This document shows positions 9,701 through 17,481 of a stretch of 64,000 nucleotides of DNA, one piece after another. The stretch comes from Acanthopleuribacter pedis (GTDB lineage Bacteria; Acidobacteriota; Holophagae; Acanthopleuribacterales; Acanthopleuribacteraceae), in contig NZ_JAFREP010000042.1 in NCBI RefSeq assembly GCF_017377855.1, positions 1 to 64,000 on the forward strand, given 5' to 3'. Position numbers and translations under genes: made by a program. The notes beneath the pieces were generated by a model. It searched no databases, was not told the origin of the DNA, and was given only the letters and a program-made list of their open reading frames with translations. Every line of letters starts with the position of its first letter. The first letter of the stretch is position 1.

Positions 9701-10747
9701 CGTTGGAAAAAGCGCCTGAACATGATGGAGCAAAAGAAAAACCAAATACCCGGAAACCAGGAAATGACCGGGGCTAATCAGCAAACCGTAGAATTGGGTT
9801 GAAGCAAAGATGTAGGAACCAAAGATCGTGACATTGGGAAGATGGACCCCGTTGGCAAAAACCAGGATGGCTAACCCGATGGCGGGCAGCCAGGCGTCGT
9901 GACGGGTTTTGGCGAGGCGACGTGCCCCGAGCATAAGCCGGAACAGCAGCGCAAGCCACAAACCGACCAGGACCTCGTCAAGCATCGAAATGCGCTCAAG
10001 TTCCATGAAACGAAATTCGAAAGGCAGACGCGCCACACCGAGTTGGTCGGCGAGTTCGGCAACAAAGGATTCGCCGCGTGCGTCGGCGACAACCGCCTGA
10101 TAAGACGCGAATTGTGGAATTTGACGAACGAGCCAGGTATCGCGCGTTTCGGATTGATGACTCGAGAGAATCAGGCTTTCCAGCAACAAATACCCTTCGA
10201 TTTGTTCGGCCTCGGGAAACGGCCGGCATACACGGTAAAACAATCGACCGTCGACCACCTCAAGCCGCGGCGTGGCCGATTCGCAGACCGGGTCGATCTC
10301 GGCGTAGGTATTGCCGGCCCAGAGCAGGGGCTCCCCGTCGAGATTGAGCAGGGTCACGGCCTGATAGGGTTCGGGTAGAAGCGCGGCTTGGAGTTTGTGG
10401 TTATCGGGATTGGCGAGGCCTTGATCGGGGCGACGCAGTAGTTGGAGAATCGCCTCGCGTTGACCGCTTTGGAGGACATGTTCGAGGTCCAGGCTTTCTT
10501 GCAGGTGGCGCGCCGCATCAGCGGGCAAAACGGGAAAGGGTTGCGGCCGTTGGCGGAGGAACACCAGCGCGGGCAGCAGGGCCACCAGGATCAGGTTAAC
10601 CTGCAGGGCGCGGTTCCATTGTTTGCGGAACAGATAGGCGGCGACCAGGCACAGTGGCAGAAGGCCGAGCGCGGCCTGCCATGGAAGCCGCGAAAGCAAG
10701 GCGAGTTGCGCAAGCATCAGCGCGTGGAGGGCGTAAAAAGCGGTCAA
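6674..10747 (-). CDS. NtrY-like transmembrane histidine kinase, very large
   Basis: 1357 residues, about twice the length of typical NtrY. The first 500 residues contain numerous hydrophobic segments with two extracytoplasmic stretches (roughly 85-270 and 500-740); a further membrane pair near 775 and 960 frames another periplasmic sensor part. HAMP (about 965-1015) and PAS (about 1035-1130) precede HisKA with RRVAHEIKNPLTP (His near 1148), the wording typical of NtrY. The ATPase has NLVVNAVQAM, VEDTGPGIP and GTGLGL. No receiver is encoded next to it, so its regulator is elsewhere or is the phosphorelay protein facing it. It lies 16 bases downstream of a small membrane gene and probably shares its transcript. 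Confidence 0.85.
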   Translation of the reverse strand: MTAFYALHALMLAQLALLSRLPWQAALGLLPLCLVAAYLFRKQWNRALQVNLILVALLPALVFLRQRPQPFPVLPADAARHLQESLDLEHVLQSGQREAILQLLRRPDQGLANPDNHKLQAALLPEPYQAVTLLNLDGEPLLWAGNTYAEIDPVCESATPRLEVVDGRLFYRVCRPFPEAEQIEGYLLLESLILSSHQSETRDTWLVRQIPQFASYQAVVADARGESFVAELADQLGVARLPFEFRFMELERISMLDEVLVGLWLALLFRLMLGARRLAKTRHDAWLPAIGLAILVFANGVHLPNVTIFGSYIFASTQFYGLLISPGHFLVSGYLVFLLLHHVQALFPTRAMLFNLFFLCLLAWFTWLGAAWLQTLNSFSLVHPLEALNAPGSLTVYLAFLAVPVYLVYLLRQSKFDGPRVKIAVSALIATLTAILAPEAWVASGSLIILWWFVHRAVSQVLLAALLVLLFYPAMVRHEHRAEVDFVRHQMLDEITLLVERNHFRMGRLIRKLPTLEKQIADGVHPLLMEMFAKRNGLLEEHIDFALQLRDDSGTVVSVIDQHISLDRIREFEVPLEQIGTMAAAENPDGAAPEWLVFRTMVSAAGRDYEFLAVLGNNFHNLSLIRELGRLPNQRYPVRAGDTFPYFAYILDVYDQKGQSLYDQGNPAALTVAERERLEKDFIFWKADVKSPRNTLFFFSGPPYIYRITHKATPLRMISVRYLALMLACWVMLRGHQLMLKPTRTPLNAWQRSFSLKMAAFMFLTSLLPTATLGYLLIKSIRKNQVREVESMARSNIRMAKRLFQQHLHPNDTDDADIDWNATEPRTRRYEQASRRYLPVARFSRILNEDLSIYLDGRLYKTQQPEIYRMGLLSRRLPYQLARDLIVEGKPYSFKRRNLPDGSSILVTYSALRLADGRNAVISMTMIPFNRRQSLRWLEQLEFSGTVLIGLFFAMAGFTRLVARNFLRPVSAITRGAMRMAKGLQNRPIVVHRHDELQRMVSAFNTMQEQIRMSEHLLLEQLKVQKETLVAMSGGLLGFDRRGKVLLQNAKARELLELAEEAVSLDHLIGQQAALKPLQAMLEQGKSGECSMQLHQEEGEQELLIKGRVVNTPTEDGLYFIVAVEDVTDALAAGRFKAWSEMARRVAHEIKNPLTPIQLEIDYLVKLYQDQHPEFEQALSETRVEISRQVEILRQTATEFGDYARPIEPDLEMTDLAVLLDELVQPYQRSADGLTLDLAWPETMVILADVRLLRRALQNLVVNAVQAMGGEGRLGIVVEAVGESWLCHVEDTGPGIPREDHHRVFEAYFSTKDQGTGLGLIIAKRTIQIHGGTIHIDPDYEVGTRFVIRLPKWKVAP

Positions 10748-10763
10748 AGGGCGACCTCGGCCG

Positions 10764-11180
10764 TTAATAGATGTCTTGCAGCACCCAGCGGCGCAGCACC
10801 AACTGTTGCCCTACTTGTTTGAAGTGAAAGGCAAAGACGACGCGCATCTGTCGGCCGCGGCGCTGATCTTCAAAAGAAGCCTCGAGCTGGAGTTCCAGCC
10901 AGGCGTAGTTGGTATCCACTTGAGAGTTGGTCACTTTGGCTTCGAGCAAGCGGTATTGACGCAACAGTTTATCAAAACTGAGCCCAACTTGTTGCGCGCT
11001 GAGTTTGCCGTGATCATTGAGCATGGGTCGGAGATCCACATCCACCCGCGTCTGCTCATGCACCAATTCACGCAACGCGGCGGTTTGGTGTTGGGTAAAA
11101 ATGGTTTGGATGGGGGGCAGACCACTGGACGTGTGCATCAGCAACCAAAGGGTGGCCATGCCGAAGGTGGCGACAAACAT
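10764..11180 (-). CDS. Small membrane-anchored protein, partner of NtrY-like kinase
   Basis: 138 residues from ATG 11180, chosen because it has AGGAG at a good distance (frame open seven codons further). A single N-terminal hydrophobic helix (MFVATFGMATLWLLM) suggests a signal anchor or secretion signal; the remainder is a mixed alpha/beta domain of about 110 residues with no motif I recognise (a DUF4390-like exported domain is possible since proteins of that kind sit directly before ntrY in other bacteria). That synteny, and the 16-base spacing to the kinase gene, suggest it contributes to sensing or stability of the kinase. Function unknown. Confidence 0.7.
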   Translation of the reverse strand: MFVATFGMATLWLLMHTSSGLPPIQTIFTQHQTAALRELVHEQTRVDVDLRPMLNDHGKLSAQQVGLSFDKLLRQYRLLEAKVTNSQVDTNYAWLELQLEASFEDQRRGRQMRVVFAFHFKQVGQQLVLRRWVLQDIY

Positions 11181-11337
11181 GGACGCTCCTAAACACAAGC
11201 AAAAACGGTAGAGCTAAAGTGGCGATTCCAAGCGACAAGCGTAGCGCATTCGCACCACGCTTGAACAGGAGAAAGCGCGCCAAACCCTTTAGCAATGAAC
11301 GGGCCGGCCCGGTGAAACGGACAGCGGCACGGCCTGC

Positions 11338-12801
11338 TTAGAGCGTGGGGCGGCGGCGCGCGGGTCGTCCCCGCTCCGAGAGGCGCTTGACGGTCTCGCA
11401 GAGTTGGGACACGCCGTGAATCAGCCGTTTGGTGTCGGGATAACAGAAGGTAATGCGCACGTGCTGATCCAAAACCTCGTTCATGTAACACAAATCGCCG
11501 CTCAGCACGTGGATGCCTTTGTAGGACAACTCGCGCACGGTTTCGTTGGCGCGCACCCCGTCGGGGAGTTTGATCCAAATCGTCAGGCCACCCTGCACCG
11601 GGAACCAAACCATGCCGTCGGGTGCCTCGCGCTCCAAGGTGTCCACACAGGACTGATACAGTTTGTGCAGGCGAACGCGCAACTGTTCTACCGCACCGGG
11701 TAACTGCCCGGATTCCAGGAACCGGCCGACCACGGCCTGGGTCAGGACCGGTGTGCCGAGATCCATCGCCGATTTGTGGGCGAGGAACCTTTTGTGGAAA
11801 TGACCGCGCAAGGCCACCGCCGCAATGCGACACCCGGGGGAAACAATCTTGCTAAATGATTTAATATAAATAACATGGCCGCCTTGATCCATTTTGTACA
11901 AACTGGTCGGCGGCGGCTTTTCGAAATACAGGTCGCCCCAAATATCATCTTCCAAAACCACCAAGCGATGGTTCTCGGCCACTTCTAAAAGCTGGGCGCG
12001 GCGACGGGCGCTCATAACCGCACCGGTTGGATTTTGGAAAGCGGGTACGGTGTAGACCATGCGGATCGGGTACTCTTCGCAGGCCGCGGCCAACAAATCG
12101 GTGCGCATCCCCTCTTCGTCGACGGGGATCTGTAACACACGCCGTCCCATGGTTTTAAAACATTCAACCGCACCCATGTAGGTCGGCGCTTCGACAGCAA
12201 TAGCTTGATCAGGCCCGACAAAGGAACGCGCCGCGATGTAGGTTGCCTGTTGTGCGCCGCTGGTAATGATCAATTCTTTTTCGTCAATGCCGAGCAGGTC
12301 GGATGCCGCGCGAACCAGCACGGGTTCGCCGGCGGTGTTGCTGTAGGTGCTGAGCACGGCATCAGGATCACGGCTGAACCGGTATAACAGTTTGCTTAAG
12401 GCGGCCGTCGGCAAAAAGCCTTCACCGATCACCGCGTTGGCCAGGTTGATTTTAACGTCGACGTTGGCGGTGGGATTAAACGGCAATTCAGAAACACGGG
12501 GCAAACCGTCAATTAGGGCGAGTTGCCAGTCGGTATCCCCGCGTGTGGCGGCGACCGCATCGCGCCCTTTCACGAAGGTCCCGCGCCCGTGTTCACGGGA
12601 AATCCAGCCATCGGTTTCCAAGGATTCATAGGCCTTGACGACCGTCATCGGGCTGACGGCCACCTGCCGTGCCAAACCGCGAATCGAGGGCAAGCGCGAG
12701 CCGGGTTCAAGCACCCCGTCCTGAATTTGACGGCGCAACCCATGCACGATCTGATCGGTTAGCGAATCCCCGTGTTCGCGATTTAAGGCCGGTATTTCCA
12801 A
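11338..12801 (-). CDS. MocR-type GntR/aminotransferase-fold transcription regulator
   Basis: About 487 residues. N-terminal GntR winged helix (residues 10-75: SRLPSIRGLARQVAVSPMTV, then ESLETDGWISREHGRGTFV) followed by a PLP-dependent class I aminotransferase-like domain with the lysine in SFSKIVSPG and the substrate-site patterns SGAQQA and YTVPAFQNPTG. MocR proteins bind PLP or an amino-acid aldimine and control adjacent metabolic or transport genes. The EamA exporter is transcribed divergently, which is the classic arrangement. The start is uncertain: TTG at 12801 has GGGGGA upstream; another TTG at 12813 has none. Confidence 0.85.
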   Translation of the reverse strand: MEIPALNREHGDSLTDQIVHGLRRQIQDGVLEPGSRLPSIRGLARQVAVSPMTVVKAYESLETDGWISREHGRGTFVKGRDAVAATRGDTDWQLALIDGLPRVSELPFNPTANVDVKINLANAVIGEGFLPTAALSKLLYRFSRDPDAVLSTYSNTAGEPVLVRAASDLLGIDEKELIITSGAQQATYIAARSFVGPDQAIAVEAPTYMGAVECFKTMGRRVLQIPVDEEGMRTDLLAAACEEYPIRMVYTVPAFQNPTGAVMSARRRAQLLEVAENHRLVVLEDDIWGDLYFEKPPPTSLYKMDQGGHVIYIKSFSKIVSPGCRIAAVALRGHFHKRFLAHKSAMDLGTPVLTQAVVGRFLESGQLPGAVEQLRVRLHKLYQSCVDTLEREAPDGMVWFPVQGGLTIWIKLPDGVRANETVRELSYKGIHVLSGDLCYMNEVLDQHVRITFCYPDTKRLIHGVSQLCETVKRLSERGRPARRRPTL

Positions 12802-12955
12802 AAAATCCCCCAACTAGCACAGCAGACACATCGGTGACCACTGTTTACCTGTATTCAAGCATCGGCGTTTTCTGAATCCGCATAAGCCGAAAAACGTTCG
12901 CGGCGGCGAAAAAGTGGTCGAAAATGCCGGCAACCCAAAAAGCGAAATGGCAGTA

Positions 12956-12986
12956 TTCCACCTTATTACCCAAGAAACAGGTGGAA
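12956..12986. promoter_or_regulatory. Inverted repeat in the MocR/EamA divergent region
   Basis: TTCCACCT (12956-12963) and AGGTGGAA (12979-12986) are perfect 8-bp arms 15 bases apart in the 400-base region between the divergent genes. It is a candidate operator for the MocR protein or a small transcript hairpin. The remaining part of the divergent region (12802-13201) has no convincing gene. Confidence 0.35.
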
Positions 12987-13127
12987 TCAACCAAGCAACG
13001 GCGCGAAACCACTGAAGCCCACGCCGCGCACGGCGATCGCCGCGGGTAGCACGACCGCCCCTGTTGTAACACTCAGGTTAGGTTTTGCCAAGATTGGGTT
13101 AAAAAGGCCGGGAGCAGCAGAGATTGT

Positions 13128-13156
13128 TTGAAAACACTACAGAAGTGATATATAAC
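13128..13156 (+). promoter_or_regulatory. Sigma-70-type promoter for EamA gene
   Basis: TTGAAA (13128-13133), 17-base spacer, TATAAC (13151-13156). This is near consensus and would start transcription near 13163, giving a leader of about 40 bases before the ATG at 13202. MocR regulation would act here or just upstream. Confidence 0.6.
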
Positions 13157-13201
13157 AATTCTTCATTACAGTCCGCCGCGGCGGCGAATGGAGGTTTCCC
13201 C

Positions 13202-14131
13202 ATGCCATACGTTTTGTTTGCGATCATGTGCCTGATTTACGGCACCACTTTTCTGGCGATTAAGGTTGGGCTTAATGCCGGCCTTGCGCCCATCTACTCG
13301 GCAGGCGTCCGCTTCGTGGCCGCCGCCTTGATCATGCTGTGCCTCCTCAAGCTCAGCCGCCGTCTGAAAACCCCCGGCTCCGCAAAGGCCTGGGGCCAAA
13401 TCACCGTCATCGCTTTGCTGACCACCACCCTGTGTTTCGCCGGGGTATACTGGGCCGAACAGTACATCTCAAGTGGGATGGCCGCCCTCATTTCCGCGGG
13501 CGCACCCATTGCCATCGCCTTGCTCTACGCGACCAATCAAGGCAAAAAAATCACGCCCGACCTGTGGCTCGGTTTCGCGCTGGCACTCTCCGGCGTGCTC
13601 CTGGTGGTGTTACCCACGCTCCAAATGAGCTTGGCCTGGGCGGTACTGTTACCCATGGGCGCGGTGGTCGTCGGCGAACTGTTCTATTCCATCGGCTCGG
13701 TGCGTTGCGCCGATCTGGTGCGCGGCGGTGAAGTGGACGCCCTCTCCCTCAACGCCTGGCAATCACTGATCGGCGGCCTGGGTTTGTTGCTGTTAAGCGC
13801 GCCCTGGGAACCGGCGGCCTGGACCAACGCGGCTTGGATGAGCCAATCCACGGCTTGGCTGTCGCTGAGTTTCTTGAGTGTGATGGGCACGGTGGTCGCT
13901 GCCTCCATTTACTTCTGGCTAATTGAACGCATGAACCCGGTATTTGCCAGCCTGTGGCTCTACATCTCACCGGTGATCGCGGTGGTTGTCGGTGCGATGG
14001 TGCTGCACGAACCCATCGGCAATACCACCCTGCCGGGCACGGCACTGATCGTATGTGGTGTGTTTTTGGCCAACAACGGCCTACCCTTGATGCGCCAATG
14101 GATGAACCGACGCTTGCAACCATCCGCATAA
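13202..14131 (+). CDS. EamA/DMT-family metabolite exporter
   Basis: 309 residues. ATG at 13202 is preferred over the upstream open frame because of GGAGG seven bases before it and because translation then opens directly in the first membrane helix (MPYVLFAIMCLIYG). The protein has ten hydrophobic helices arranged as two EamA repeats, with the repeat hallmarks 'GTTFLAIKVG' in helix 1 and AALISAGAPIAIALL at the end of the first half, and the 'ASLWLYISPVIAVVVG' helix in the second. DMT/EamA transporters export amino acids, nucleosides or other small metabolites; the divergent MocR regulator suggests an amine or amino-acid-related substrate. Confidence 0.85.
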   Translation: MPYVLFAIMCLIYGTTFLAIKVGLNAGLAPIYSAGVRFVAAALIMLCLLKLSRRLKTPGSAKAWGQITVIALLTTTLCFAGVYWAEQYISSGMAALISAGAPIAIALLYATNQGKKITPDLWLGFALALSGVLLVVLPTLQMSLAWAVLLPMGAVVVGELFYSIGSVRCADLVRGGEVDALSLNAWQSLIGGLGLLLLSAPWEPAAWTNAAWMSQSTAWLSLSFLSVMGTVVAASIYFWLIERMNPVFASLWLYISPVIAVVVGAMVLHEPIGNTTLPGTALIVCGVFLANNGLPLMRQWMNRRLQPSA

Positions 14132-14156
14132 CCCACCTTTTCCAAAACGCTTCCAA

Positions 14157-14186
14157 CCCGCGGGCTGAATCGCCAAGGCCCGCGGG
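14157..14186 (+). terminator. GC-rich hairpin after EamA gene
   Basis: CCCGCGGGC (14157-14165) pairs with GCCCGCGGG (14178-14186) with a 12-nt loop, 26 bases after the stop; followed by CTTCTCCCC rather than a T-run. Probable transcription end for the exporter gene. Confidence 0.5.
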
Positions 14187-14251
14187 CTTCTCCCCTCGTT
14201 CGGACCAAATTAACGAGCCCAACCGATTCTCCTTGCGACCGCTGTTTCCCA

Positions 14252-14279
14252 TTGCCTTCACTTTATTTCGTGCTAATTT
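14252..14279 (+). promoter_or_regulatory. Candidate promoter for the exporter operon
   Basis: TTGCCT (14252-14257), 16-base spacer, TAATTT (14274-14279), about 90 bases before the adaptor gene. Match to consensus is moderate. Confidence 0.35.
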
Positions 14280-14368
14280 AGAGCGGTATCGATCACAACC
14301 TATGGCAGCCGCCGCCAACCCGATCTTTCACGTTTCATCGGCGTGCCGCTCGCGGCTAGGAATTCTTT

Positions 14369-15595
14369 ATGTCCGTGGAGAAAGCGAAACTCGACGCCCT
14401 TCGCCTTGACGACCAAGCCTGGCGACCCAAACGCAATTGGACACCGATCATCGCGGTGGTGATTTTAGTCGCCGTCCTCGCCGCCCTGTTCCTCGGCAAA
14501 CCACCTGGTGAAACCGAAACAGCCGCGACCAACAAGGTTACCACCGGCAGCGTGCGCCAACTCAAAGCCGCCGACGACGACACGGTCCTCAACGCCTCCG
14601 GTTACGTCACCGCCCGCCGCCAGGCCACGGTTAGCGCAAAAATCACCGGTAAGGTGACCACGGTGCGTATCGAAGAAGGCATGACGGTGGAAGAAGGCCA
14701 GATTTTGGCGACCCTCGAAGACGTCAACCTTGCAGCGGCGTTCAATTTACAAACAGCCCAGCGCGACGCGGCGCGAGTAGCACTCGAGGAAACCAAGGTC
14801 CGCATCGAAGAAGCCGACATCGATTACCGCCGCGCGAAAAACCTGCTGGCCAACCTCGCGGGCGACCAAGCCACGGTGGATGCGGCGCGCACGACCTGGC
14901 GGGCGCTCAAAGCCCAATTGCTGCGCCAAGAGCAGGAAGTGGTCGTGGCCGAACGCCAAGTCGCCGTGGCCCAACAAAATTTGGACGACACCGTGATTCG
15001 CGCGCCTTTCGCGGGCGTGGTTGTTTCCAAGGACGCACAACCGGGCGAGATGATTTCGCCGGTCTCCGCCGGCGGCGGCTTTACCCGCACCGGGATCGGT
15101 ACCCTGGTCGACATGGCCTCGCTGGAAATCGAGGTCGACGTCAACGAGGCCTACATCAACCGCGTCCAAGCGGAGCAGCCGGTTGAAGCCATATTGGACG
15201 CCTATCCCGATTGGCAGATCCCGGCTTACGTGATCGCCATCGTGCCCACGGCGGACCGGCAACGCGCCACGGTTCGGGTGCGCGTCGGTTTTCGCGAACG
15301 CGATCCGCGCGTTTTGCCCGACATGGCGGTGAAGGTCTCTTTCCTCAACCAGGAAGAAAGTGAACAAACCGGCCCGCAACTGGTGGTTTCGCGCCGCGCG
15401 GTGGTCCAGCGTGACGACACGGACGTGGTTTTCCTTTACGACGACGGCATCGCGGTCCAGCGCAAGGTAACGCTCGGCGAAAAACGCGGCGGCGACATCA
15501 TTATTAATAAAGGCCTGAATGCGGGCGAAACGGTCATCCTCAGCCCGCCCGATTCACTCGTGGACGGCGCCGAGGTGGAGGTGGACGCATCATGA
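14369..15595 (+). CDS. Periplasmic adaptor (HlyD/MacA family)
   Basis: 408 residues. A cytoplasmic N-terminus is followed by one membrane helix (about 26-43), then the lipoyl/barrel-sandwich half-motif (GYVTARRQATVSAKITGKV), a long coiled-coil hairpin (about 125-205), the second lipoyl half (APFAGVVVSKDAQPGEM) and beta-barrel and membrane-proximal domains. This is the standard adaptor order of MacA-type tripartite exporters. The stop overlaps the start of the ATPase gene by four bases, so translation is coupled. No outer-membrane channel is encoded nearby; a shared TolC-like protein would be needed. Confidence 0.88.
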   Translation: MSVEKAKLDALRLDDQAWRPKRNWTPIIAVVILVAVLAALFLGKPPGETETAATNKVTTGSVRQLKAADDDTVLNASGYVTARRQATVSAKITGKVTTVRIEEGMTVEEGQILATLEDVNLAAAFNLQTAQRDAARVALEETKVRIEEADIDYRRAKNLLANLAGDQATVDAARTTWRALKAQLLRQEQEVVVAERQVAVAQQNLDDTVIRAPFAGVVVSKDAQPGEMISPVSAGGGFTRTGIGTLVDMASLEIEVDVNEAYINRVQAEQPVEAILDAYPDWQIPAYVIAIVPTADRQRATVRVRVGFRERDPRVLPDMAVKVSFLNQEESEQTGPQLVVSRRAVVQRDDTDVVFLYDDGIAVQRKVTLGEKRGGDIIINKGLNAGETVILSPPDSLVDGAEVEVDAS

Positions 15596-16320
15596 GCGCG
15601 GTAACCCCTGAACCCAGACCCAAATCCTTGATGCTGCACCTGGACGGCGTCGACAAATCCTTCAAACGCGGCGGCCAATCGATTGTGGTGCTGGAGGAAC
15701 TTTCCCTAAAAGTCCCCACCGGCGAGTTCTTGGCGCTGATGGGGCCGTCCGGTTCCGGCAAAAGCACCTTGTTGAACCTGATCGGCGGACTCGACCGGCC
15801 GTCCCACGGGAGCGTGGTCGTAGACGGCCAAAGCATCGACAGCCTCAAATCCTCTGAGCTGACCCGCTGGCGCGCGCGCAACATCGGGTTCGTGTTTCAG
15901 TTTTACAACCTCATGCCGGTTCTCAATGCGCTGAACAATGTCGCCCTCCCGCTCATGCTCACCAACCTCTCCCATGCCGAACGGCGCAAACGGGCGGAAA
16001 TCGCCCTGGGCATTGTCGGGCTTGGGCACCGCTTGAAACAATACCCGCGCACCTTGTCCGGGGGTGAGCAGCAACGGGTCGGCATCGCGCGGGCGCTGAT
16101 CACCGATCCCAAAATTCTGCTGTGCGACGAACCCACCGGCGACCTCGACCGCGCCTCGGCCCGCGACGTGCTCGACCTGCTCCAGGTACTCAACCGCGAT
16201 TTGGGCAAAACCATTGTGATGGTCACCCACGATCCCCAGGCCGCGGAATGCGCCACCCGTATCCTCCATCTGGACAAAGGGCGCTTGATTCGCGAAAGTG
16301 GATCGGGAGCAAACCCATGA
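15592..16320 (+). CDS. ABC transporter ATPase (MacB/LolD-type)
   Basis: 242 residues. Walker A GPSGSGKST (51-59), Q-loop in NIGFVFQFYNL, signature LSGGEQQR, Walker B ILLCDEPTGDLD and switch His in MVTHDP are all present. The GDLD ending and the overall length are typical of the MacB/LolD/FtsE subfamily that powers mechanotransmission exporters. It starts within the adaptor stop (ATGA) and ends overlapping the first permease gene (ATGA), so the set is one translationally coupled operon. Confidence 0.93.
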   Translation: MSAVTPEPRPKSLMLHLDGVDKSFKRGGQSIVVLEELSLKVPTGEFLALMGPSGSGKSTLLNLIGGLDRPSHGSVVVDGQSIDSLKSSELTRWRARNIGFVFQFYNLMPVLNALNNVALPLMLTNLSHAERRKRAEIALGIVGLGHRLKQYPRTLSGGEQQRVGIARALITDPKILLCDEPTGDLDRASARDVLDLLQVLNRDLGKTIVMVTHDPQAAECATRILHLDKGRLIRESGSGANP

Positions 16321-17471
16321 GCATGTTGTCCCTCATGCTGCGTGGGCTTGGCCGCAAGTGGGTGCGCACCCTGCTGACAATTCTGTCGATTTTTGTGGCC
16401 TTCATGCTGTTTGGGTTTTTGGCTGCGATTCGCGTGGCCTTTGCCTCGGGCGCCAATGTTGCCGACGCCGACCGTCTGATTGTGCGTCACGCGGTCTCGA
16501 TTATCCAAATGCTGCCGGAAACCTACGGCGACCGCATGCGCCGCATCGACGGCGTCAAAGACGTGTCCCACGCCACCTGGTTCGGCGGTATCTACCAGGA
16601 ACCCAAAAACTTCTTCCCGCAACACCCGGTCATTCCCGACGACCACCTCAACCTCTACCCGGAACTGTTGTTGCCCGCTGAACAGCTCCAGGCCTGGAAG
16701 AAAACCCGCACCGGTGCCATCGTCGGGCGCACCACCGCGGACCGTTTCGGCTTCAAGGTGGGTGATCGCGTGCCGATCCAAGCCACGATTTGGCCCAAAA
16801 AAGACGGGACGCAAACCTGGACCTTCGACATCGTCGGCATTTATGACGGCGCCAAATCCGGTACCGACACCTCACCGCTGTTTTTTCGCTATGACTACTT
16901 CGACGAGGCCCACCGCGGCACCCGCGGCCAAGTCGGCTGGTACATCGTGCGCGTCGACGATCCCAAATACGCTGATGCGGTGGCAGAGGCCATTGATCAA
17001 ACCTTCGCCAATTCACCCGCGGAGACCAAAGCCGAAACCGAGGGCGCGTTCCTCGCCGGTTTCGCCAGTCAAATCGGCAACATCGGCGCCATTCTCACCG
17101 CCATCATCAGCGCGGTATTTTTCACCATCCTGTTGGTTGCCGCCAACACCATGGCGCAATCGGTACGGGAACGCACCAACGAATTGGCCGTACTCAAGGC
17201 GCTCGGTTTCGGGGACGGCCAAGTGCTGTGGTTCGTGCTTGGCGAGGCCCTGCTCATCGCCGGTTTGGGCGGCTTCAGCGGCCTACTGCTGTCCTTCACG
17301 CTGATCACGGTAGTGGGCGATCCCACCAACGGCATGCTGCCCGTGTTTTACATGCCCAAGGCGGATTTGGGGCTCGGCCTGTTGCTGGTCGTGCTCCTCG
17401 GCGTGGGTTCGGGTTTCTTGCCCGCGCTCCAGGCGCGTTCCCTGCAAATCGCCGACGCCCTACGCCGCTAA
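16317..17471 (+). CDS. FtsX/MacB-type permease 1
   Basis: 384 residues from the ATG that overlaps the ATPase stop by four bases. One N-terminal membrane helix (about 15-40), a MacB periplasmic core-like domain (about 45-255), then three C-terminal helices (about 260-380) with ERTNELAVLKALGFGDGQVL, the FtsX family signature. In MacB the ATPase is fused to the permease; here it is separate and two different permeases are present, so the transporter is probably an ATPase dimer with a permease heterodimer. Confidence 0.9.
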   Translation: MSMLSLMLRGLGRKWVRTLLTILSIFVAFMLFGFLAAIRVAFASGANVADADRLIVRHAVSIIQMLPETYGDRMRRIDGVKDVSHATWFGGIYQEPKNFFPQHPVIPDDHLNLYPELLLPAEQLQAWKKTRTGAIVGRTTADRFGFKVGDRVPIQATIWPKKDGTQTWTFDIVGIYDGAKSGTDTSPLFFRYDYFDEAHRGTRGQVGWYIVRVDDPKYADAVAEAIDQTFANSPAETKAETEGAFLAGFASQIGNIGAILTAIISAVFFTILLVAANTMAQSVRERTNELAVLKALGFGDGQVLWFVLGEALLIAGLGGFSGLLLSFTLITVVGDPTNGMLPVFYMPKADLGLGLLLVVLLGVGSGFLPALQARSLQIADALRR

Positions 17472-17481
17472 GGAGGCTGCC

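Noticed and set aside
12845..13072. Minus-strand 75-codon frame in the MocR/EamA divergent region
   Set aside because: No ribosome-binding site and it lies across expected regulatory DNA.
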